32,018 bases of DNA from CAYNUJ01 sp964621225 (GCA_964621225.1 CAZULK010000015.1:1-32018); one strand, 5' to 3'. Shown: positions 23,455 through 31,886, counted from the first letter of the stretch. Notes: generated by a model from the letters alone, not told the origin. Made by a program: numbers and translations.

Positions 23455-24897
23455 TTATTTTTGTTTTGATAGTTTACTTACTAATAAAATAATAATCATT
23501 GAACCAAAGAATGCGGGAATCAATTCATAGATTCCCGTTTCTGTTTTAAACCATAGTTTCCAAATTATTGTAATTAATGAACCGGAAATCATTCCGGCTA
23601 CAATTCCGATTTTGTTTATCCCTTTTGAATAGACGGAAAGAATAAGTGCCGGTCCGAATGAAGCGCCCAATCCTCCCCAAGCAAAAAGCACAAGCCAAAA
23701 CACCAAATCCTTTGCAACTAACGCAAGCAGAACTGCAACAATTCCGGAAGCAATAACCACCCAACGGTTTATACTCATTTTTTTATCTTCGGCAATAATC
23801 CTTCCCGAAGCAATTATTTTTTCGTAAATGTCTCGTACGAATGTTGATGCTACGACTAACAATTGAGAATCTGCAGTAGAAAGTATTGCTGCAAATACTC
23901 CTCCAATCAGTAATCCGTAGAATACCGAACCGAAATATTTGGAAGAAAGAACTAAATAAATCATTTCCGGATCGGAATTTGGCAGCATGTTTTGCTCGGC
24001 AAAAATTGCCCTGCCAACCAATCCAATTGTAACTGCTCCGATTCCTAAAATGATATTCCATATTGTCCCAATAATGGCCGATTGTTTTAATTTTTCCGAA
24101 TCATCGATGGATAAATATCGAACTACAATATGGGGTTGCCCTGGCGAGCCAAGTCCTATGCCTATAAAACCAATCATTGCGCCGAAGGAAATAGCAAGTG
24201 GGTCAATGAATTTGGGATTCAATTGACTTAAAATATCGACCATCACACCTACCCCGCCGAGTTTTACAATGCCCACAACCGGAAGCAAGACTAATCCTAT
24301 CAGCATTATTATTGCTCGAACAACATCGTTGTAGGCAACAGCAACGAATCCGCCTAAAGTCATATAAACCAAAATTAAGGCTGCGGATATTATCAATGAT
24401 AGAAAGAAAGGAATTTCCAAAGCAGTTGAAAGAGTTTTTGCGCCGGCATTAAATTGCGCTGCAACATAAGCGGTAATGAATAATGTGATTATTACCGCTC
24501 CTGTAATTCTGATTGTATGTTTTTTATCTTCAAATTTTTCTTCAAAATAATCCAATAATGTAAGTGAATCCTGGTTTTCGGTATCAATTCGTAATTTTTT
24601 GCCGAGATAAACAAATTGCAAAGCCTCCACGGTTATGTAACCAACAATTGCCCAGATTGCGGAACTTCCCATTGTGTATGCCATACCGCTCACACCAAGA
24701 ACAAGCCATGAACTTCTGCCTGAAGATATAGCCGAAAGTGCAACTACAAATTTGTTCATCTTTCTGCCGCCTACCAAAAAATCGGATTGATTTTTTGTGC
24801 CCAGCATTGCAAGAAGACCGATTATTATTGGGAATATCAGGGTTAATAAAAATACTGTGAGCGCTATAGGGTCGGAAAGTTTGTCGTAAACGTTCAT
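23455..24897 (-). CDS. putP: Sodium/solute symporter, PutP (proline)-like
   Basis: 480 aa of the SSS (solute:sodium symporter) family with about 13 hydrophobic segments. Family features include LVGGRKMNKFVVALSAISSGRSSWLVLG near the N-terminus, the GLGSPGQPHIVVRY loop and AAILSTADSQLLV for sodium binding. Overall it is closest in pattern to the sodium/proline symporter PutP. The ATG at 24897 is the likely start. The stop is one base away from the end of glyS on the opposite strand, so the two converging genes have no room for a terminator. The substrate is inferred, so proline is not certain. Confidence 0.85.
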   Translation of the reverse strand: MNVYDKLSDPIALTVFLLTLIFPIIIGLLAMLGTKNQSDFLVGGRKMNKFVVALSAISSGRSSWLVLGVSGMAYTMGSSAIWAIVGYITVEALQFVYLGKKLRIDTENQDSLTLLDYFEEKFEDKKHTIRITGAVIITLFITAYVAAQFNAGAKTLSTALEIPFFLSLIISAALILVYMTLGGFVAVAYNDVVRAIIMLIGLVLLPVVGIVKLGGVGVMVDILSQLNPKFIDPLAISFGAMIGFIGIGLGSPGQPHIVVRYLSIDDSEKLKQSAIIGTIWNIILGIGAVTIGLVGRAIFAEQNMLPNSDPEMIYLVLSSKYFGSVFYGLLIGGVFAAILSTADSQLLVVASTFVRDIYEKIIASGRIIAEDKKMSINRWVVIASGIVAVLLALVAKDLVFWLVLFAWGGLGASFGPALILSVYSKGINKIGIVAGMISGSLITIIWKLWFKTETGIYELIPAFFGSMIIILLVSKLSKQK

Positions 24898-25111
24898 AAT
24901 CAGAATATATTGTTTAAAATTATACCGGAAAATATAAAAAATGTATGAAAAAAAGATTACCGGAGGAATTGAAATTTGTTTCCAAACTTTCGTTTTCGCT
25001 TTTTTATGACACGAACAATACTTTCTTTACACAGCGTGGCGCAGAGGTGCGAATCAAACGAAATGAAAATTTATTCAAACAATTTTAACAAAAAACTAAA
25101 AATTTAAATTT

Positions 25112-25128
25112 TTGGCACAAATCTTGTT
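25112..25128 (+). promoter_or_regulatory. Candidate sigma-54-like promoter
   Basis: TTGGCAC-AAATC-TTGTT: the -24 half is perfect and the -12 half has GT where GC is expected, with the correct 12-bp spacing. An alternative reading is a weak housekeeping promoter (TTTG at 25111 and TATATG at 25132, spacer 17). Confidence 0.4.
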
Positions 25129-25165
25129 TGTTATATGCAAAATTTTTATTTTAGTGATTACTGAT

Positions 25166-25228
25166 ATGGAAAAGTTAGTTAGAATAGGAATACGAAAGAT
25201 AGCGACAATTGATTTAGGATTGGTTTAG
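25166..25228 (+). CDS. Possible 20-codon leader peptide
   Basis: ATG to TAG, 20 codons, basic and hydrophobic (Ile, Leu, Arg, Lys), lying just before the terminator. No SD is visible and no run of a single amino acid that would suggest classical attenuation. It may be chance. Confidence 0.15.
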   Translation: MEKLVRIGIRKIATIDLGLV

Positions 25229-25238
25229 AGATTAAATA

Positions 25239-25270
25239 AAATGCACTCCACAGCGGGGTGCATTTTTTTT
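25239..25270 (+). terminator. Intrinsic terminator just before the Nif3-family gene
   Basis: aaatgcactcc / ggggtgcattt (11 bp with one G-T pair, 5-nt loop) followed by a run of eight T. The gene to its left is on the other strand and starts, not ends, here. So this terminator must serve a transcript made within the intergenic region. Confidence 0.85.
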
Positions 25271-25281
25271 ATATATAATGT

Positions 25282-26391
25282 ATGATGATAAGAGAGTTAA
25301 TTAATTATCTTGAAGAATGGGCACCTCGGGGTGCTGCATGGGAAAGAGACAATGTGGGTCTGATGGTTGGGACGGAAAAATCGGAGGTGAAAAAGATTTT
25401 TCTTTGTCTCGAACTAAACCCGAAAGCCCTCGATGAAGCAATCCGACAGAAATGTAACTTAATTATTACTCACCATCCATTCATTTTCAGACCAATCAAA
25501 AAAATAAATTACTCACGTGATACAAAATCCGAATTACTACGTCTATTAATAAAAAACGACATTTCTCTTTATTCTGCTCATACAAATTTGGATTTTACAG
25601 TTGATGGAGTGAGTTATTCATTGGCAAGAAAGCTTGGATTAAAAAACATTAAATTTTTGAAGAACGAGGAAGCGAATCAGTTCAAGTTGGTTGTTTTTGT
25701 CCCAAGTAATAAAGTGCAATCAGTAGCCGATGCGATGTTCGAAGCAGGTGCGGGAGAAATTGGAAATTATTCCAAATGCAGTTTTTCTTCCGGCGGTACA
25801 GGCACATTCGAAGGAGATGAAAATTCGAATCCAGCAATTGGAAAGAAAGAAAGTTTTGAGGAAGTGGAAGAAATTCGCTTGGAAGTGTTGGTTCATTCTT
25901 GGAAATTAAATTCCGTAATTAAAGCATTGCTTAAAGCACATCCTTACGAAGAACCGGCATACGACATCTATCCATTAAAAAATAAAAACGTGAATTATGG
26001 TTACGGTGCTATCGGACAATTGGATAAAAGTTTGAGCCGTAAAGAGTTCCTTGACTTGGTTGTGAAAAAACTTAATTGCAAGAATTTGAGATACACCGAA
26101 AATAAAGGAAGAATAAGAAATGTTGCCGTTTGCGGTGGAGCCGGAGCTGATTTAATTAACGACGCAATTCGCGCCAACGCCGACGCATTCGTCACGGCAG
26201 ATATTAAATATCACGATTTCGAAGAAGCTAACGGAAAAATTTTATTAGTTGATGCCGGACATTATGAAACCGAAGTACACATATTGGATGTATTAAAGAA
26301 GAGAATTCAAAATTTTTATAAAGAGAAGAATAAGAAAATTGAAGTGATAAAATTCCGGGGTTCTACCAATCCCGTTAAGTTTTATAAATAA
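25282..26391 (+). CDS. Nif3-like dinuclear metal centre protein (YqfO type)
   Basis: 369 aa of the NIF3/YqfO/GTP cyclohydrolase I type 2-like family, whose exact cellular role is unsettled. Metal-binding motifs are HHPF near 65, AHTNLD near 100, and DAGHYETE near the C-terminus with a preceding GGAGADLI. The central insertion (about 125-235, with AHPYEEPAYDIYP) is the CutA/PII-like domain of the long YqfO form. Two adjacent ATG codons (25282 and 25285) could start it; no SD is visible because the terminator ends just before. It forms a unit with the zinc-ribbon gene 14 bp downstream, a pairing seen in many bacteria. Confidence 0.92.
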   Translation: MMIRELINYLEEWAPRGAAWERDNVGLMVGTEKSEVKKIFLCLELNPKALDEAIRQKCNLIITHHPFIFRPIKKINYSRDTKSELLRLLIKNDISLYSAHTNLDFTVDGVSYSLARKLGLKNIKFLKNEEANQFKLVVFVPSNKVQSVADAMFEAGAGEIGNYSKCSFSSGGTGTFEGDENSNPAIGKKESFEEVEEIRLEVLVHSWKLNSVIKALLKAHPYEEPAYDIYPLKNKNVNYGYGAIGQLDKSLSRKEFLDLVVKKLNCKNLRYTENKGRIRNVAVCGGAGADLINDAIRANADAFVTADIKYHDFEEANGKILLVDAGHYETEVHILDVLKKRIQNFYKEKNKKIEVIKFRGSTNPVKFYK

Positions 26392-26405
26392 ACAGGAGAA
26401 ATAAA

Positions 26406-27143
26406 TTGCAAACCAGATTAACAACATTGTATCAGCTGCAATTGATCGATGATCAATTGGATATGTTGGAAGAATTACGTGGTGACCTTCCGATAACTGT
26501 CAATGAATTGCAAAGCCAAATCGATGCTATCAGAGCACAGGTGGAAGAGAAAACCGAAACTAAAGACGAAGCCGTAAAGAAGAGAAATTTTAATGATTCC
26601 GAAATAGTTCGTCTTTCGGAAAATTTGAAAAAATTTAAAGCTCAACTCTACAAAGTTAGAAACAATAAAGAATACGATGCTCTCACAAAAGAAATCGATC
26701 ATGCAGAGGAAATGATTAAAAATCTCGAAAACGAAAATCAAGATTTGCAGAATCTTGCCGAAAAAATGAAATTCGAGATTGAAGAAATTTCCCCTCAATT
26801 GATGAAACTGAAAGAAGAGCTTACCGAGAAAGAAACAGAGTTGAAGCAAATTATTAAAGCCAACGAAAGGGAAGAAGTAAAGTTGAAAGCCTTAAGGGAC
26901 GAAGTGGCTGCAAAAGTTCGTAAAGCCGATTACAATACTTATATACGTATACGTAAGGCTCTTAGGGGTAAAGCTGTTGCAACAATTTCCCGTTCGGCTT
27001 GCAGCGGATGTCAAAACATTGTACCTCCGCAAAGGCAATTGGAAGTGAAAAGCAACAAACGTATTTATACTTGTGAATCTTGTGGTAGAATGCTGGTTTC
27101 GCCAGATGTTGCCAAGGAAGCTGAAAAGACTTTGAATATATAA
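26406..27143 (+). CDS. Coiled-coil protein with C-terminal C4 zinc ribbon (CT398/DUF164-like)
   Basis: 245 aa. Residues about 10-180 form a long helical hairpin coiled coil. The C-terminus has two CxxC pairs (CSGC and CESC, about 25 residues apart) forming a zinc ribbon. This is the architecture of the CT398 family, proposed to contact nucleic acid or the transcription/secretion machinery. The start is TTG 26406, fixed by AGGAG seven bases upstream; no ATG lies nearby in frame. It is probably co-transcribed with the Nif3-family gene. Confidence 0.88.
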   Translation: MQTRLTTLYQLQLIDDQLDMLEELRGDLPITVNELQSQIDAIRAQVEEKTETKDEAVKKRNFNDSEIVRLSENLKKFKAQLYKVRNNKEYDALTKEIDHAEEMIKNLENENQDLQNLAEKMKFEIEEISPQLMKLKEELTEKETELKQIIKANEREEVKLKALRDEVAAKVRKADYNTYIRIRKALRGKAVATISRSACSGCQNIVPPQRQLEVKSNKRIYTCESCGRMLVSPDVAKEAEKTLNI

Positions 27144-28082
27144 TTAAAAGCCGGAGACTTCCGGCTTTTTTATTTTTATTCTTTCTTCCATTCCTCTATT
27201 TCCCTGCAGTCCGCCTGTGTGGATTGCAATAATACGGGAATTCTTGTTAATCAAACCATTCTGTAGAATTTCTCTCAATGCATATAACATTTTCGAGGTA
27301 TAGATATAATCCAATTCCAAACCGTTCAATTGTTCAAAATCATATTTGAAGCGGAGTAATTCTTCGGTCACTTTGGCAAAACCTCCGAAGTGAAAGTCAT
27401 AAAATAATTGCCAGTTATTAAAAATTTTTCCTTTTGATTCAAATAAGAATTTTGAAATGATATCGTGCAAGTATTCACCATTTTTCAAAACGGGAATGCC
27501 GATATATTTTTGATTTTCACCAAGTGCGGATATTATACCTGCAGCCGTTCCACCGGAGCCTACGGCAGAAATAACATAGTCGAATTCAATATCGATTTCG
27601 TTTATCATTTCCGCCACACCGTCGATTGCCAATGAGTTACTACCCCCTTCGGGTATTATGAATACTTCCCCAAACTGGGCAGCGAGTGTTTTTTGGAATT
27701 CGGCTTCATTTCTTCTTCTGTAAATTGATCTGGGTAGATAATTCAGCTGCATTCCGTTTTCCGCTGCAAAGCTAAGAGTGGGATTCAAAGGCAAATGTTC
27801 TTCGCCCCTAATTATTCCGATTGTATTAAAATTAAATAATTTACCTGCTGCAGCAACCGCATAAATGTGGTTGGAATAAGCTCCTCCGAATGTAAGCAGT
27901 GTTTGGTACCCGTCATTCTTGGCTTTTATCAAATTGTATTTTAGCTTTCGCCATTTATTTCCCGATAGTGCGGGATGAACGGCATCTTCTCTTTTTATCC
28001 AAATATTCTCCGCTTCGCAGCCGGGTAATTTAATTTCTTGAACTACGGCTTTACTACTATCGATAATGGAATCGAACAACAT
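27144..28082 (-). CDS. PLP-dependent enzyme of the ACC deaminase/D-cysteine desulfhydrase family
   Basis: 312 aa, fold type II PLP enzyme. The PLP lysine lies in SGNKWRKLKYN near 42, the substrate segment is GGAYSNHIYA, and the phosphate-binding loop is SAVGSGGTAAGI. Members remove ammonia from 1-aminocyclopropane-1-carboxylate or sulfide and ammonia from D-cysteine. Most bacterial ones outside plant-associated groups are D-cysteine desulfhydrases, so that is the likelier activity, but it is not provable here. The ATG overlaps the stop of the amidohydrolase gene by one base (TAATG), so the two are translationally coupled. Confidence 0.88.
   Translation of the reverse strand: MLFDSIIDSSKAVVQEIKLPGCEAENIWIKREDAVHPALSGNKWRKLKYNLIKAKNDGYQTLLTFGGAYSNHIYAVAAAGKLFNFNTIGIIRGEEHLPLNPTLSFAAENGMQLNYLPRSIYRRRNEAEFQKTLAAQFGEVFIIPEGGSNSLAIDGVAEMINEIDIEFDYVISAVGSGGTAAGIISALGENQKYIGIPVLKNGEYLHDIISKFLFESKGKIFNNWQLFYDFHFGGFAKVTEELLRFKYDFEQLNGLELDYIYTSKMLYALREILQNGLINKNSRIIAIHTGGLQGNRGMEERIKIKKPEVSGF
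27146..27171 (+). terminator. Intrinsic terminator after the zinc-ribbon gene, inside the 3' end of the convergent gene
   Basis: aaaagccgga / tccggctttt (10-bp perfect stem, 4-nt loop) followed by T. It lies within the last eight codons of the PLP enzyme gene on the other strand, so these codons also form the hairpin. Confidence 0.85.
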
Positions 28083-29794
28083 TACTTTGCTTTGTAAACT
28101 ATTTTACCGCCCAGGATGGTATATTCAACTTTTGTATTTGGAATATCCCAATCCGGAATTTCTAAAATATTTTTTGAAAGAATAACAATGTCGGCAAGTT
28201 TACCGACCGTTAAAGAACCTTTTATATTTTCTTCGAACGCGGCATACGCGCCGTTTGTTGTGTATGATTTAAGTGCTTCCATCCGGGTCATTTTCTGTTC
28301 CGGGAAAAACTCTATTCCCTCTTTGGTTTTTCTGGAAACACTTGCGAAATAGTTGTCGAATGGATTTACACTCTCTACCGGAGCGTCCGTTCCGTTACAA
28401 ATTATTGCTCCTGTATCGAGTAATTTTCTCCAAACATAAGCTCCTCTTCTTGCCCGTTCTCTGCCCAATCTTTCTATTACGAATGGTGCATCAGAGGTGC
28501 AATGAATTCCTTGCATAGCTGCTATCACACCCAATTCAGCAAAGCGGGGAATATCCCTTGTGGAAAGATGCTGTGCGTGTTCAATTCTCCATCTGTAATT
28601 AAAACCGGCACCCGGTTCTTCGAAGATTTTTTCGTACAAATCCAATACAAGTCTGTTGCCTCTGTCTCCTATAGCATGAGTGCAAACCTGAAAGCCATGC
28701 TCTTTTGCAATTCTATATTCTCTTTCCAATTGCTTTAACGGAGTGACCATTAAGCCTGAATAATCTTTCATGTCCGCATAAGGAGTTAACATAAGAGCTC
28801 CTCTGCTGCCCAAGGCACCGTCAATATATCGTTTTATTGAGCGTACGGTTAAACGGTTATCTGCATAACCGATGATTTTATATTTATCAATCTTTGCTTC
28901 AAGTGTGTCGGGATTATCTTCGTAAAGCATCACGTATAACCGTGGGGCAACTATTCCTTCATCAATAAAACCCTTTATTCTGTCTATTTCTTCAAAACTT
29001 TCTCCCGCATCGTGAAAAGTTGTAATGCCATATTTAAGGCATTCCTCTGCGGCTAAGCGGAATTTATTTTTTTCAATCTCGTCAATTTTCTTTTTATCTA
29101 ATTTATTTAACCATTTTTCGTATGCTTTTGTAATCAGCTCTTCAGCATCTTCTTCAAAAACACCGATTGGATTGCCGAGAGTATCTTTAACAATATGTCC
29201 ACCTTCCGGGTCTTGGGTGGAAGTATCCACTCCGGCTAAGTCCATAGCCATTTTATTTGCAAATATTGCATGACCGCTTGCATGTGTGAGCAAAACGGGA
29301 TTTCGGGAAACTACTTTGCTTAAAGTTGTGTGAACAGGATATCCATTCACATTCGGTTCCACCGGAGGATCCCATTTTTCCTGATGCCAACCTCTTCCTA
29401 AAATCCATTCACCGGGTTTTTTCTTTTGAGCTGCTTCCACAACCATCGCCATTATTTCATCCCAGTTCATTGCCTTGGAAAGATCGAGTATTGTCTTGGA
29501 ATTACCCAGACCCATAAAATGTGCATGACTCTCAATTAAACCGGGAATTACGAGCTTACCTTCCGCATCAATTTGCTCTGTGTTTTCACCAATATAATTT
29601 TTTATTTCTTCTGTGCTGCCTATTGCCTGGATTGTATCGGACTTAACCGCAACAGCTTCTGCTTTCGGCATGTTTCCGTCCATTGTAACCACGTTCGCAT
29701 TTAGAATGACCAAATCGGCTTTAGGTGTATTGTTGCTGCATGAGGAGAGCATAATAAATCCCAATAGTATAAAAATTAAACTTAGCTTTTTCAT
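28082..29794 (-). CDS. Amidohydrolase (YtcJ-like), lipoprotein
   Basis: 570 aa metal-dependent hydrolase of the amidohydrolase superfamily (Amidohydro_3/YtcJ-like). A lipoprotein signal ends in LSSC (Cys19), placing the enzyme outside the cytoplasm. Metal-site motifs are SHAH (His90 and His92), HDAGE, THAIGDRG, IEHAQH and the final Asp in NGTDAPVES. The ATG is preceded by AAGGAAT. The substrate is unknown; relatives act on N-substituted formamides, N-acyl amino acids and cyclic amides. It is the first gene of a two-gene unit with the PLP enzyme. A role in releasing or salvaging an amino acid (for example a D-amino acid) is inference only. Confidence 0.9.
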   Translation of the reverse strand: MKKLSLIFILLGFIMLSSCSNNTPKADLVILNANVVTMDGNMPKAEAVAVKSDTIQAIGSTEEIKNYIGENTEQIDAEGKLVIPGLIESHAHFMGLGNSKTILDLSKAMNWDEIMAMVVEAAQKKKPGEWILGRGWHQEKWDPPVEPNVNGYPVHTTLSKVVSRNPVLLTHASGHAIFANKMAMDLAGVDTSTQDPEGGHIVKDTLGNPIGVFEEDAEELITKAYEKWLNKLDKKKIDEIEKNKFRLAAEECLKYGITTFHDAGESFEEIDRIKGFIDEGIVAPRLYVMLYEDNPDTLEAKIDKYKIIGYADNRLTVRSIKRYIDGALGSRGALMLTPYADMKDYSGLMVTPLKQLEREYRIAKEHGFQVCTHAIGDRGNRLVLDLYEKIFEEPGAGFNYRWRIEHAQHLSTRDIPRFAELGVIAAMQGIHCTSDAPFVIERLGRERARRGAYVWRKLLDTGAIICNGTDAPVESVNPFDNYFASVSRKTKEGIEFFPEQKMTRMEALKSYTTNGAYAAFEENIKGSLTVGKLADIVILSKNILEIPDWDIPNTKVEYTILGGKIVYKAK

Positions 29795-29903
29795 AATTCC
29801 TTTTATGTTTTGGAAAAAATAGATTTAGAACTTTTCAATTTACTTGCTTTACTTAAAAAGCACAAATTTTATTAGAGCAACGAGTATATACAGGGAATAG
29901 AAC

Positions 29904-29928
29904 GCCAAGCTGCCATTGGCAACTTGGC
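29904..29928 (-). terminator. Weak terminator-like hairpin after gpmI
   Basis: GCCAAG...CTTGGC with an inner 4-bp helix and one mismatch, lying 8 bp after the gpmI stop on the minus strand. The T tract behind it is poor, so termination efficiency is doubtful. Confidence 0.4.
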
Positions 29929-29935
29929 TTAAATT

Positions 29936-31564
29936 TTATTCGAATGTAATGAGAGAAGGATCGTAATCTTCTACGTTTTCGAATCCCAACAGATTGAGCA
30001 GAGTTCCGGCAACATTTGTCAATCCTCTCTTATCCAATGCAGCCATTTTATACTCGCCGTTGTAATTGGGATCGAAAATAACGAACGGTACGGGATTGAG
30101 AGTGTGGGAAGTTTTTGGCGATTTAACCCCGTTCTTTACGGTAAACATTTCGTCGGCATTACCGTGGTCTGCTGTAACAATGCAGATGCCACCCATCTCT
30201 TCCACTACGTCGAGTAATCTTCCAACACTTTGATCCACGGTTTCCATAGCTTCTATTGCTGCTTGAACGTTACCCGTATGACCGACCATATCACCGTTTG
30301 CAAAGTTTATTCTTCCCCATTTATACTTTCCGCTTTTCAATAATTCAATGCTTTTGTCTGTTATTTCTATAGCTTTCATTTTGGGAGCTTTATCGAACTC
30401 AATTCTATCCGATGGAATCTCAACGTAAGTTTCAAGGTTTTCATCAATATAACCCGAACGGTTCCCGTTCCAAAAATAAGTTACGTGTCCATATTTTTGA
30501 GTTTCCGAAATTGCGAATGAAGTTACACCTTGTGCACACAAATATTCACTTACGGTTCTGTCTATTGCAGGAGGGGAAACAAGATAATTTTTGGGAATGT
30601 GTAAATCTCCGTCGTATTCCATCATGCCTGCGTAAAATACATCTGGCACTCTCTTTCTGTCGAATTCACTGAAATTCTCTTCTTCGAAAGCGCGGGAAAT
30701 TTCTATTGCCCTGTCTCCGCGGAAGTTGAAAAATACAACTGCATCGCCGTCTTCTATAGTTCCTACAGGTTTATCATTATCATCTACAATCACAAACGAT
30801 TCGAGGTATTGATCGGTTATGTCCGGATCTTCGTCGTACATTGTTTGAATGGCTTCTTCTGCGGATTTGAACTTTCTTGCTTCGCCTAAAACATGAGCTT
30901 TCCAACCTCTTTCAACCACAGACCAATCGGCGTTGTATCTGTCCATTGTAGTTATCATTCTTCCGCCGCCGGAAGCAATTCTGTAATCGAATCCGTTCGA
31001 TGCGTTAATTTTTGAAAGAAGTTCTTCGGTAGGTCTAACATATGTAAGAGCAGACTTTTCTCCAACGTCTCTTCCGTCGAGCAGAATGTGAAGTCTGACC
31101 TTTTGAACTCCAGCTTCCGCACATTTGTTTATCATTGCATAAAGATGATCCAAATGGGAGTGAACGTTTCCGTCGGAAAACAATCCGATGAAATGAACTG
31201 TTTTGCCGTTAAGACCTCTTTCAATAACTTGTTTCCACTTTTCACCTTCGAAAATTTTTCCGGTTTCGAGGGAAATGTTTACCAGTTTTGCACCTTGTGC
31301 AAAAACTCTTCCCGCTCCGAGCGCGTTATGTCCCACTTCGCTGTTTCCCATATCGTCTTCGCTTGGCAATCCCACTGCGGGACCGTGAGCTTTGAGCGTG
31401 GTATACAAAGGCATTTTAAGGAGTCTATCCAATACCGGGGTGTTTGCCAAATAAATTGCATTTGATTCGTCTTGCTTACCAATTCCTACACCGTCCATTA
31501 CAATTAAAAGAACGGGACCTTTCCTTGGTTCGAATTTATCTAATTTATTTAATTTCAATTCCAT
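29936..31564 (-). CDS. gpmI: 2,3-bisphosphoglycerate-independent phosphoglycerate mutase
   Basis: 542 aa from ATG 31564, with GAGGAAAAA just upstream. The frame runs 81 codons further upstream through the repeat region but that part is not protein-like. It interconverts 3- and 2-phosphoglycerate in glycolysis and gluconeogenesis through a phosphoserine intermediate and two Mn ions. Asp24 in MDGVGIG and the catalytic Ser75 in DMGNSEVGHN are present, as are LLDGRDVGEKSALTYV, NFRGDRAIEI and the C-terminal TADHGNADEM. Single-gene unit with its own promoter. Confidence 0.96.
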   Translation of the reverse strand: MELKLNKLDKFEPRKGPVLLIVMDGVGIGKQDESNAIYLANTPVLDRLLKMPLYTTLKAHGPAVGLPSEDDMGNSEVGHNALGAGRVFAQGAKLVNISLETGKIFEGEKWKQVIERGLNGKTVHFIGLFSDGNVHSHLDHLYAMINKCAEAGVQKVRLHILLDGRDVGEKSALTYVRPTEELLSKINASNGFDYRIASGGGRMITTMDRYNADWSVVERGWKAHVLGEARKFKSAEEAIQTMYDEDPDITDQYLESFVIVDDNDKPVGTIEDGDAVVFFNFRGDRAIEISRAFEEENFSEFDRKRVPDVFYAGMMEYDGDLHIPKNYLVSPPAIDRTVSEYLCAQGVTSFAISETQKYGHVTYFWNGNRSGYIDENLETYVEIPSDRIEFDKAPKMKAIEITDKSIELLKSGKYKWGRINFANGDMVGHTGNVQAAIEAMETVDQSVGRLLDVVEEMGGICIVTADHGNADEMFTVKNGVKSPKTSHTLNPVPFVIFDPNYNGEYKMAALDKRGLTNVAGTLLNLLGFENVEDYDPSLITFE

Positions 31565-31593
31565 TTTTTCCTCTAATCTTTTAAACTGAACTG

Positions 31594-31601
31594 CAAATAT
31601 A
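31594..31601 (-). promoter_or_regulatory. gpmI: Promoter -7 element of gpmI
   Basis: TATATTTG on the minus strand, 30 bp before the ATG, fits TAnnTTTG. The -33 part is not clear. Confidence 0.5.
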
Positions 31602-31696
31602 CTCAATGGGGAAATGAATTGCGGCTTGATGGTGAAAATTAAGAAAGAGGAATGAATAAATATTTGTGTATTGCAAACCCACAGTTTGGACTTTGG

Positions 31697-31886
31697 CTTC
31701 GCCATTCCTTTGTGGTGGATTGCAATGACGAGATTGTATAAATATAAAAAACACGCCGTCATTACGAGCGGAACAAAGTGGAGCGAAGTAATCTGTTGAT
31801 TTTTCAATACATTCTTAGATGTGTAACAGATTGTTCACAGAACTCTGCGAACTTCACCACTCCTTCGTCGTGGCTCGCAATTACGA
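31697..31886. repeat. Palindromic intergenic repeat cluster (three copies in alternating orientation)
   Basis: A plus-oriented copy runs from cgtcattacgagc (31757) to aatctgtt (31797). A minus-oriented copy follows, from aacagatt (31825) to gctcgcaattacga (31886), and together they can form a large hairpin. A further minus-oriented, more diverged copy ends in gattgcaatgacga (about 31697-31732). Repeats of this GTCATT-CGAG...GAAGCAATCT type are widespread between genes in many bacteria. Confidence 0.7.

Larger units (their letters stand above)
25139..25270 (+). ncRNA. Candidate small RNA or 5' leader of the Nif3 gene
   Basis: A transcript starting about 12 bp after the -12 element and ending at the terminator would be about 130 nt. 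It matches no RNA family I know. It ends 12 bp before the Nif3-family gene, so it may be a free small RNA or a leader whose terminator controls the downstream genes. No alternative antiterminator helix is obvious. Confidence 0.3.
24898..25281. other. Intergenic region with a candidate short transcript
   Basis: 384 bp without a confident gene. The left half is AT-rich with only a 47-codon frame of doubtful reality (24945-25088). The right half holds a -24/-12-like promoter (25112-25128), a 20-codon frame (25166-25228) and an intrinsic terminator (25239-25270). Confidence 0.6.

Noticed and set aside
24945..25088. 47-codon frame in the intergenic region before the Nif3 gene
   Set aside because: No SD, no recognisable protein features, AT-rich region; not enough evidence to call a gene.
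25111..25270. T-box or other known riboswitch before the Nif3 operon
   Set aside because: No T-box motif, no conserved riboswitch core and no visible antiterminator; kept only as a candidate small RNA or leader.
31565..31807. 81-codon upstream extension of gpmI
   Set aside because: It runs through the intergenic repeat and promoter, has no family match, and a strong SD marks ATG 31564.
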